From positions 14,198,001 through 14,262,000 of the forward strand of contig CM070511.1 in NCBI GenBank assembly GCA_036346375.1: a stretch of DNA of 64,000 nt, read 5' to 3'. The DNA is from Guadua angustifolia (taxonomy: Eukaryota; Streptophyta; Magnoliopsida; Poales; Poaceae). This document shows positions 12,079 through 21,091 of the stretch, in pieces. Each line of letters opens with the position of its first letter. Within the stretch, counting starts at the first letter, position 1. The translations under genes and the position numbers were made by a program. Below the pieces are notes generated by a model. That model did not search any database, was not told the DNA's origin, and saw only the letters and a program-made list of their open reading frames with translations.

Positions 12079-12091
12079 GGCTCTGATACCA
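12079..12091 (-). promoter_or_regulatory. Primer-binding site (initiator tRNA-Met type)
   Basis: On the minus strand TGGTATCAGAGCC, complementary to the 3' end of plant initiator tRNA-Met. It lies 2 bases after the LTR end, as in most Ty1/copia elements, and fixes the minus orientation. Confidence 0.85.
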
Positions 12092-12093
12092 AT

Positions 12094-13749
12094 TGAAGGA
12101 TCGATAAAGACGCCTAGAGGGGGGTGAATAGGCGATTATAAAATTAAATTCTAATTTGCAGCGGAAAGATCGGACTGTTCGACTTCTGGTATCAGACTAT
12201 CCGATATGTATCGGAATATCCGATACCTACAATCGGATTATCCGATCAGAGCGAGAACTGACAGATCTGTCATAGGTTAAGGCAGAGCTAGGGTAGGCAA
12301 CAAATGAGTTGAAGGCAAGTTACTAGTAAGCAAGATACAGCAATTACTTCAAGATAAATTTAATCAAGGCAATAAGAAAAGACCAAACCAAAGATTCGAT
12401 GTACGGTTGTTTTTTCCCGAAGTTCGGATCCTTGAGGGGATCCTACGTCTCCGTTGAGGCAGCTCGGTCACACTTGAGCCGGGGTCTCTCTCAACCCTTT
12501 TCCTCCCGGTGTTGCACAAAGCACTCGCCGGTTTCACTTCTTGATCCCTTTCCTTGCGGAGGCAGAATCACACCTTCACAAACTTTCGAGGCGCACCACA
12601 CAACGTCTTGGTGGCTCCCGGCGACTCCTAGCCATCTAGGAGACCTCAATCTCCAAGAGTAACAAATGGAGTGTAGATCCGCTCTTGAAAATCGCTCTAG
12701 TGCTCAAATGAACTTTCACGGTTTGAAATCTAAGCACTAGAAATCAACTTGCTTCAACTCTCAACAAATATCTCTCAAGGAAGGACACAAGAGAGAGCAA
12801 GAGAAAGACTTAGAAGCAATAAATGTTCAGCACAAGGTCTATCTCAATAAATGAGGGAGTGGGTGGAGTATTTATTGCCAAGACACAAAAACTTGCCGTT
12901 CTGCACTGTGTCAGGCCTACATCGGACTGTCCGATACATGTCATCGGACTATCCGATATGTGCAAATTTCCAGATTGACTCCACCTCAGAAATTCAAATT
13001 CTTTTGAACGGAACACATATCGGATTATCCGATTACACACATCGGACATTCCGATGATTCCAGAGAGATTTCAAAAGAACTCAGTAACTTTGAAAATCTT
13101 CTAAGTGTATATCGGACTGTCCGATATATGACATCGGACAATCCGATAATTCCAGAGAGTATTCAATGAAGAAGAAATTTTCAAAAACATTCTAAGTCCA
13201 TATCGGAATGTCCGATATCAAGCATCGGACAATCCAATAATTCCAGAGAGTTCCATTTTCAAATCCTTAGAAAAACTTTCAATCCTCATCGGACAATCCG
13301 ATGTCAACTATCGGACAATCCGATAATTCCCGTGAGGACCAAGACTAAAAACCACACTCACAATGGAATATCCGATAACATCAGACTGTCCGACTCCAAG
13401 ATCGGACTATCCGATAATATCAGCAAAAATACAACTGGATGTGAGTGATGTGCTTGATGTTTTCCAAAACTAATTTTGTAAATGTAGTTAATCTGAGCAT
13501 AGAGACCATTTCTAAGACACCTACATCCCATCCCTCTTGATAGTACGGCGATTCTATCGACTCAATTAAATAAAAATCTACACTAAGTCGACGCCGTTCT
13601 TCTTTTCTCTTTTGAGGGTCGTCATTTTTCGTAGATGCGTTTCTTTTGGGACTATTACCTGCTCACAAACTCATTTAAGCCATTAGTCCCTTAAACGTTT
13701 GTCATTAATCATCCAAAACACACTTAGGGGCCTAGATGCACTTTCACCA
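12094..13749 (-). repeat. 5' LTR of the Sirevirus-like element
   Basis: Read on the minus strand it begins TGGTGAAAGTGCATCTAGGC (13,749) and ends CCTCTAGGCGTC...CCTTCA (12,094), both familiar from grass Sirevirus LTRs. Length is about 1.66 kb. It is followed by the PBS and gag. No second LTR is present in the window. It contains two blocks of short palindromic repeats, listed separately. Confidence 0.8.
12187..13425. repeat. Palindromic TCGGA-N3-TCCGA repeats inside the LTR
   Basis: Short palindromes such as ATCGGACTGTCCGATAT, ATCGGACTATCCGATAT and ATCGGACAATCCGATAAT recur in two blocks, 12,187-12,252 and 12,919-13,425, often in pairs 20-25 bp apart. More than a dozen copies are visible, some with one base changed. 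Grass Sireviruses carry comparable CGGAC-N-GTCCG palindromes in their LTRs, thought to be cis-regulatory. Here the core is TCGGA rather than CCGGA. Confidence 0.8.
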
Positions 13750-15354
13750 TCTTTACCACGCGAAGCGGTGTGGCGTGAACTTGAGGCCACAACCAAGTCA
13801 GCTCCTGTAGATAATATAAGGGGGGGTATTCATCTCAGAAGAAATCACGCAGCAACAATATGATCAACTAAAAACAACACTCTCCCATCCACACGCCACT
13901 CGATGCCAACCCTTCTAACTCACAGGACAGACCCACCCCTTGCTATCCGAACGGTCAAATGACCGTAACATTAAGCTCCTAAACCCAAGTTAAGGTTGCC
14001 CCATACTGAAAACACATTACATAAGAACATCTACAAATTCTAGTTGCCCATCAATTAAAAATGACTACACTAAACCCCTCAATTTCAAACTAGAAAACTA
14101 ATCTGCCCTCCAACTGGATAGTTTCCTTCACCATAGCATAACTATTGTTATACCAGTCCAAATTCAGTAAACTAAAACATTTTTGACATCTAGAGGAAAT
14201 TTCTCAACTTTCTATAGGTATTGAGATCGTTTGATTTGGCCACTAGTTATCCCTAAAATGCCAATTTCACAACCTCTGCCCTAGAGAATCAAATCTGGAT
14301 AGCAATCACTGAAACAACCATAACTTTTAAATGGTTGATCCAAAACTGGTGTTCTTGAGCTCTAATGAAACTTAAAACAACCATGCATATTTTTCACAAC
14401 AACCAATCCCTTGGGAATTGGACATAATGTCCCCAAAAACTAATCTGATCCAGATCTACCCATTTCTGAACATCCAGCAAAAATTTAGTGTTCTAGACAG
14501 CACATTCAGTAGAGCATAAAAATTGCTAGACAACTCCAAATCAAGCAAACGAAGACATTTTTGATATTTACAGAAAATTTCTCATCTAACTCTAGTTATT
14601 GAGAAATTTCAAATCGGCTTTGAGCTTGCCCAAAATTGCAGTTCAACACAGCCACTGCCTGCTGCAATAGAGATTGTGCAGCAGGCAAAGAAATTCAAGT
14701 TCTTAGATTCTAATTAAACGTGGGACCACGATCTACAATTTCCTCAACATACAATCCCTAGGAAAAACTTCTAAGGACCTCAAATCGTAGCTCCAAAAAT
14801 AAATATTGCACAACACGAAAATTCAGAACTTCTCCCCAAACCCTAGAACTGCCATCCCCCCAAAGTCCCCAAATCCATCAACCCTAGAACACCCAAAGCT
14901 TGCAAGGATCCTCCTAAGAATAGCAAGCAATACATCCCCAACCCTAGAAATCCTTACCTTCACTCACCATGTGGAGGAACAAGGAAGAGGAGGAGCTTGC
15001 TGCCATGGAGTAGGAAGGAGTAGCTGCTGCAGCCATGGAGGAGGGAGCAGCTGGGAGGAGGAGGCGCCATAGAGAGCATATTAGGGAGGGAGCTCGGGCA
15101 GGGAAGCTGCTGCCCTTCCCCATTTGGTTGGGAGCAAGGAGGAGGAAGGTGGGAGAAGGAAGCTAGGCAGCATGTGGCTGGAAAAAAATAAATAAGTAGG
15201 GTGGGGAATGGGGCAAGAGTTAGGGCAAAGCCCCCTCCCACAAGGGTCCAAAACAAGCCCAGTAAAGACCCACAGCAGCGCAAAGACACTAGCCAAACTT
15301 TGCCTCGCTAACAAGGAACCCAAAATAATAAATGACCTTACTAAGATATTACAC
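13750..15354. other. Non-coding gypsy LTR-type DNA
   Basis: No gene. The start (TTTACCACGCGAAGCGGTGT, GGCGTGAACTTGAGGCC) resembles 9,715-9,760 in the neighbouring LTR-type block, and the stretch with CATAACTTTTAAATGGTTG resembles 10,270-10,330, so it appears to be a second, diverged LTR of the same broad type. The GC-rich part 14,960-15,290 gives overlapping ORFs on both strands with low-complexity translations; these are not genes. Confidence 0.45.
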
Positions 15355-15940
15355 TGTCCCTTCCATCTCTTGTCCACACCACATACTTTTTGGTTCAAGT
15401 TCAATTATTAGTGAAGATGGGCAATCACCAAGTACCAATTATTAGTGATACATTTCCCTTCCTCTACTCAATCAATTAAGATATACTTGTTGGTTATCAT
15501 GCATATATCAGCCTTGCATATCATCCAATTTGAAAATGCAAAATAATCACCTCCCATTTAACCATCTTAGTAACTGACATGCATATAACCTTCAGGGCCC
15601 AGATTTCAAGCACTGAATCACATGACCATTAGAAGAATCAATACACGAGTATATGAACTCAACAAACACATGAATATCTTATAAGTCAAAGTGACAAAAG
15701 AGCTCAAATGCCAGAATATTAAATATAAAACTAAACACATCTAGCTCACGATCAATCTCAGGAATGAATCACATCGTAGAAGCTCTCATAGCATTTTTGT
15801 TTCTTACACAAAGTAATAAATCAGAGTCACATACACCATCGAAGCACAGAGAAGGAACAAAAAACTAATCAAATTCACTCTCATCTATTAACATAAAAAA
15901 TTTCATCTTACACATCTATGCACTACATTCTACTTCAAAC
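15355..15940. repeat. Direct repeat R1, left copy (LTR-derived)
   Basis: About 586 bp starting TGTCCCTTCCATCTCTTGTC. It aligns by eye over its whole length to 24,594-25,153, e.g. ATAATCACCTCCCATTTAAC and CATATAACCTTCAGGGCCCA in both. The similarity stops 26 bp before the copia LTR at 15,967. The other copy lies at one end of the chromovirus LTR interrupted by the Retand-like element, so this is most likely a truncated relative of that LTR. Confidence 0.65.
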
Positions 15941-15966
15941 TAAAAGACTATGTGGAGGTCTACCTA

Positions 15967-17839
15967 TGTTAGTGATGAGTATTGAATAAATTTGAGCTTG
16001 TTATGCTCTGTTTTAAGTTTGGTTTAAATTAGATTTTCAATGTGAAGTAATTTGAGTTGAGACTGCTAAGTTTTGGCTTGGTCGATTACTGCCAAGTTTT
16101 AGCTTAGTCGAGTAATGCCCTGCCGGCTTGTATTTGAATGATTTGAGTAGATTGGGAATCGCTAAGTATCGAGTAGGGATATTGCTAGGTCGAGTGAAGG
16201 GTTCGTTCAAGCACTTGGTCGATTACTTCCAAGTTCTGACTTGGTCGAGTAATGCCCCGCTGGAGTTCTAGCTTGGTCGAGTAATGTCCCGCCGGCTTGT
16301 GATCGAATGTTTTGAGTAGTTTGGGAATCGCTAAGTATCAAGTAGGGATTTTGCCGGGTCGATCGCCTTGCCATTAGCCCATCTCAAGTCCTTGGGTTAG
16401 CCTCAAGTTACTCTCTATCGACCTATCTACTCATCGACTCGACTCTGAGCAGAGTTACTCGATATCCTTAGGATATGCATTTTGAATTTGCGTGAGAATT
16501 ATTGCATATAATTTTGGGCAATACTATGTGAGTTGTTTTTCTTGTTTTTCATGGTTGCAGGATGACGGTGCTATATCATGATGAGGTGAAGGATGATCAG
16601 GACTAGGTAAGTTGAGCTAGAGATCCAGACAGTCGAGGATCGTCGAAGATGATCATAGACGGAGTTAGTGCAAACCTAGAAGATAACGAATTGATGAGAT
16701 GCTAGCTAGGAGCTGCCCAAATCAAAGAGGACCATTGGATCACGGTATAGATGATAGAGTAGCGGGTTTAGTTAGTATGCTTTAAAAAGCGTGCAAAAAT
16801 CCGATATGTGTGTGGGTTTCGGGTTAGCCCATGTATGAGTGAATGAGTCAATCCTAACCCTTGATGGTGGTTCTTAGGGTAGAAGGAACTCATCCAAGGG
16901 TGGAGGGTGACTCGAGACTTGTATAAATAGAGGGGTATGAGTAGCCTTCCCCCTCTTGAAGGTTTTGAAGTTTTTAGTACTATTTTGAGCTTTGCCCACT
17001 TTGTTGTAAGGCTTTGTAAACCTCCCTTCCAGAAATGCAAATCATTTTATCTTATGCTTGAATTTACATTACGCATTTACTTTATGTCTTAAATTCAGCA
17101 TTTAAATTCAGTAATTACATTCTTGCAATTTACATTTACGCAATTTGGATTTGCCTCCCCTCCTTCTACATGTTTTTGCTTCTTGTGCTAAGGATGTTGA
17201 TTGATGGATGAATCTTATTTTAGATCATATCTCAGTCATCTAGGCAATTCATACATTCTTGCAAGAAATTGGTTTTGTGCTCTTAAGTGAATCATTCTTC
17301 AAAAATCATATTTGTAGAGTATTTTGACTTATGTTCTAGCTTGCTGGGACATATGGGAGGCTATCCATGATCATCCTCATCATCAAAATCCCACAAGAAA
17401 GTTTTAGATCAAGTTCTTGAGTTTTTCTCTAACTTGGTGTGTTCTTCCTTTCAAGTGAAAAAGGTTAGAACTTTGATGTCAATCCTTGCGATTGAAGGTT
17501 GGAATGAGTTCCTGACATCCTAAGGAATACATCTACTAAGTTTTGTGAGTTTTTATCCAGCCGCTCAAAAGATTCCTCAAAATTTGCTTTTGGGTCATGT
17601 TGTTTTCAGTCTGTTCTTGTAGCTATTCTTGAGCTTGGTGCTACCGCTCATTGTGCGGTACTACCGGCCTACAGTGCTACCAGCTCTTCTGTGGTAGCAC
17701 TGCTTTTACAAAATAGTTTGCTCATTTCTTTGGTTTTTTGTGAGTGTTTTTCTTTAAGGACTTGTTTGGATTATTTTAAGTGGAGAAAATTTTGATTTGG
17801 GATCATTCACCCCCCTCTGATCGCCATCTAGATTCTTCA
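15967..17839 (+). repeat. 5' LTR of a Sirevirus-like copia element
   Basis: Begins TGTTAGTGATGAGTATTGAA and ends ATCTAGATTCTTCA, followed at once by a tRNA-Met type PBS. Length is about 1.87 kb. Just before its end it has TCACCCCCCTCTGATCGCCA, the pyrimidine-rich tail typical of this group. No 3' LTR exists downstream because the element is interrupted in its RT. Its first third holds a block shared with the Retand-like element, listed separately. Confidence 0.75.
16055..16450. repeat. Block shared between copia LTR and Retand 3' region, partly duplicated
   Basis: Phrases such as CTTGGTCGATTACTGCCAAG, TTGGTCGAGTAATGCC, GGAATCGCTAAGTATCGAGTAG and CGACTCGACTCTGAGC recur. The matching block lies in the Retand-like element at 26,095-26,340 just inside its 3' LTR (GCTTGGTCAATTACTGCCAA, GGAATCGCTAAGTATCGAGT, CGACTCTAAGCGGAGTT). 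Here the unit is present twice in tandem (about 16,070-16,195 and 16,218-16,363). Confidence 0.7.
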
Positions 17840-17841
17840 AT

Positions 17842-17854
17842 TGGTATCAGAGCC
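17842..17854 (+). promoter_or_regulatory. Primer-binding site (initiator tRNA-Met type)
   Basis: TGGTATCAGAGCC, 2 bases after the LTR end. It marks the start of the internal region of the plus-strand copia element. Confidence 0.85.
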
Positions 17855-17900
17855 GATTTTGCTCTTTCTATAGATCTTGACTGGTCTAGAGGGCAAGGCG

Positions 17901-20900
17901 ATGGACAAATATTTCACCAAGTCTCCTATCTTTTTATGGAATTGATTTTCCTTTTTGGAAGTCAAGAATGGAGTTGTACATCACTACCCAGGGCTTCCTG
18001 GTTTGGCAGAAAGTGAAGCTCCTGTGTGAGGTTCCTGCCGATGAAAACGTCATGGCCGTTAATATTGCTGATGTTGAGGTGAATGCTAAGGTAAGGAATA
18101 TCCTCATACAGGGTCTTAGTAACAGTGAGTATGATAGGATCCCTCACCTTTGATGCGCTCACCAGTTTGGGTGACCATCGATGCTTACCATGAGGACACT
18201 ACTCAAATCAAGACAATGAGACAGGATCGGTACAAGTGTGATTACAATAAATTTGTACAACATGTTGGTGAGAGTCTTGATGAGTGATTTGGTCATTTCA
18301 CGAAGATTTTGAGTGACCTCCGAGCAGTCAGTTCCATATACCCTAACTCGGATAATGCTCAGCATTTCTTGACCGCACTTGATCTTCGAGTTTGGGAGAT
18401 GAAAGCAACCACCATTAAGGATACTACCGACTTATTGACTCGAACTCTTGACGGGCTTTATTCCTGACTCAAGACTCATGAGATCAATGTCGTCTTTCTG
18501 AAGATGGAATCTCAGTCGATGGCCTTGGTCACTGATCCCACTGGATCAACCTATGATTCTTCGGCTAGTTTTGCCCTCTCTGCCCTTTGCTAGTTAAGTG
18601 ATGACCAACTAGAAAAATTTCTAGAAAATAAGCTTACTCTTTTAGCTCACAAATTCTCTCATACATACAAAATAGTGAGTGAGAGGAAGAGAGGTGGCAC
18701 GATCACCTGCTTCGAGTGTGGTGGCCCCAACCACATTCTGGTGAATTGCCCCAAGCTGAGGAAGGGCAAGAACGACACCAACGGTTCAGCTAAGAATGAC
18801 TACATCCATAGGAACCACAACATGAAGCCACTAGCTCGCGAGCCGAAGTATGAGAAGAGGTACCGTAACTTCTCGAAGAACAAGAAGCTCTTCCACCACA
18901 TTCTTGCTGCACTCGATGACATTAACCACTCCGACACAGAGACATGGAGTGACGAGGGTGAGGATGATCTGCAAGAGAAGAAAGGTGGTGACAACTTCAC
19001 CGACACGTGCTTCATGGCACACGCCAACGGCATCAGTGACTCCGAGCTCTATAGCAACTCGGATGAGGTTCATCGGATAAGGAAGGGAGAGGTCTGGATT
19101 ATTGACTCGAGTTGTACTCGCCATATGATCGGAGATTTTCGCTTGTTCTCTTCCCTAGTCTAAGCCCCTAGTGATGAGTTGATCACTTTTGAGGATGCTT
19201 CTTCAGGCAGAGTCATTGCTAAAGGTACAATATACGTTAATACTAATTTTATTCTTAAGGATGTCGCCTTAGTAATTAAGCTGCAATGTAATTTGCTCTC
19301 TGTTTCTCAATTTATTGATGACTGTTTCAAGGTAAGCTTTAAGAGTAGTACCTCTAGAATGCTTGATCCATCAGGAGGGTTAGTTTGCGGGATTTTCAGA
19401 TTTGGGAGAGTCTTTTGTGCTGATTTTTTTGCTTCTTCTAGAGACTCTCTTCGTTGTTTAATTGCTTTTGAGTCCCGTGATCTCTCCTTCTAGCATAGGA
19501 GACTTGGTCACATTGGCTTTGATCATTTGACCAGAGTTAGCAACCATGATCTTATTCGTGGCTTGTCTAAAGTCAAGATGATCAAAAAGTTAGTTTGCTC
19601 TTCTTGCTGACATGGAAAGATAGTTGCTGCTTCTCATCCTCCAGTCAATGTTGTGGTGACTAATACACCAGGATAGCTTTTACATATAGACACTATTAGT
19701 CTAGCTAGAGTGCAGTCAGTGGGTGGAAAGTAGTATGTCCTTGTCATTGTAGATGATTTTTCGAGGTATTCTTCAGTGTTTTTCATGGCTCGAAGGATGA
19801 GACTTTTCTCGTTTCATTGGTTTGGTCAGTAAACTATCTTTTGAGCTCCCAGGTGCCACATGTGCTATACGCAGTAATAATGGCACAGAGTTCAAGAACT
19901 CCTACTTTGAGAATTTCTATGTAGAGTCTGGTTTAGAGTATCAGTTCTCCTCTCCCTACGTCCCTTAGCAAAATAGCATAGTAGAAAGAAAGAATAGGAC
20001 CCTGGTAGAGATAGCCAAGACGATGCTTGACGGGTACAGTACTCATAGGAAGTATTAGACTGAGGCTATAGCTACTGCTTGCCATGTTTCTAATCATGTA
20101 TTCTTGAGAGCACATTTGCTCCACACTTCTTACGAGATGAGGTATGGGCGAAAGCCCAATGTCTCACATTTTCATGTGTTTGGTTGGAAGTGTTTTATTT
20201 TGAAGACTGGTAACTTAGATCAGTTTGAGTCTCGTTCTTCTGATAGTATTTTTCTGGGTTACTCGTCTTCCTCGCATAGCTATAGGGTATGGAGTTGTGA
20301 TGCGAATAGGATTATAGAGACCTGTCAGGTGACCTTTGATGAGGCTAGCCCAAGAGCTAGACCTGATATTTTAGGCCCTTCTTCTCTCTGCGAGACTATC
20401 TTTGTAGAGGATGAGGATGATGGAGATGTTAGAGTTCTATCTGATCCAGTCCCCTCTACACCTGAGGTGCCTCCTGTTTCTATTTTTGCACCTCAGGGAG
20501 ACCAGCCCTTGCCTTCAGACTCTCCTTTAGCAAGTGGCTCTGTTCCTGCCTCTTCTATTTAAGAGATAGATGCCACTTCTACTTCTAGACCTCTCCGCCA
20601 TATTTAGAAAATTCACCCACTTGATCAGATCATTGATGATCTATTTGAGCGAGTCACTCGCTCAAAATCATGCTTGTCCAGTTTCTACCTTTACTCAGCC
20701 TTTGTTGCCTCTTTTGAGCTAAAGGATATTTCTCATATATTATCCGATGAGTCATGGATTAATGCTATGCATGAGGACTTGAGAACTTCAAGTGGAATAA
20801 GGTATGGCAGCTTGTTGAGCCCCATCTGGTCATAATGTCATTAGGACCAAATGGGTGTTCAAAAACAAGCAGAGTGAGGATAAGGTTATCATTAGAAATA

Positions 20901-20965
20901 AGGCTAGGTTAGTTCCACAGAGCTTCACTCAAATTAAGGGTCTTGACTTTGAGGAAACCAAAATT
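17901..20965 (+). pseudogene. Sirevirus-like copia gag-pol, truncated in RT
   Basis: Domains in order: gag (FPFWKSRMELYITTQGFLVW; NAKVRNILIQGLSNSEYDRI), zinc knuckle CFECGGPNHILVNCP (18,711-18,755), protease WIIDSSCTRHMIGD (19,097-19,138), pre-integrase HRRLGHIGFDHL (19,496-), integrase core with SNNGTEFKN and IVERKNRTLVEIAKTMLDG (to about 20,370), and the first part of RT, WVFKNKQSEDKVIIRNKARL (20,849-20,910). The protease active triad is DSS, not the usual DSG. Many stops interrupt it, several replacing expected Gln, Arg or Trp codons. RT ends near 20,965, where gypsy sequence follows; catalytic RT, RNase H and the 3' LTR are absent. Dead element. Confidence 0.85.
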
Positions 20966-20977
20966 TTACCTGAAGTC

Positions 20978-21091
20978 CATGACATCCTCATTCTCATAGA
21001 AACTTCATGCCTAGATGTAAATGGTGTATTATTTCATGACATCCTCATTCTCATAGAAACTTTATACCTAGATGTAATCCTTGGTATGGAT
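20978..21091 (+). repeat. 57-bp tandem duplication at the copia-gypsy junction
   Basis: CATGACATCCTCATTCTCAT followed by AGAAACTTCATGCC occurs at 20,978 and again at 21,035 (57-bp period, two differences in the compared stretch). It sits exactly between the last recognisable copia RT residues and the first gypsy protease residues. Confidence 0.8.

Noticed and set aside
12079..12091. TGGTATCAGAGCC sites (also 17,842 and 41,947) as parts of tRNA genes
   Set aside because: They are primer-binding sites next to LTR ends; no cloverleaf or flanking tRNA sequence is present.
12919..13425. Regularly spaced palindromes that might suggest a CRISPR-like array
   Set aside because: Repeats are short, vary in sequence and spacing, and sit inside a plant retrotransposon LTR with PBS and gag attached.
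14960..15404. Overlapping minus-strand ORFs of about 108 aa
   Set aside because: Low-complexity Leu/Pro/Ser translations from a GC-rich non-coding LTR stretch; frames are open on both strands.
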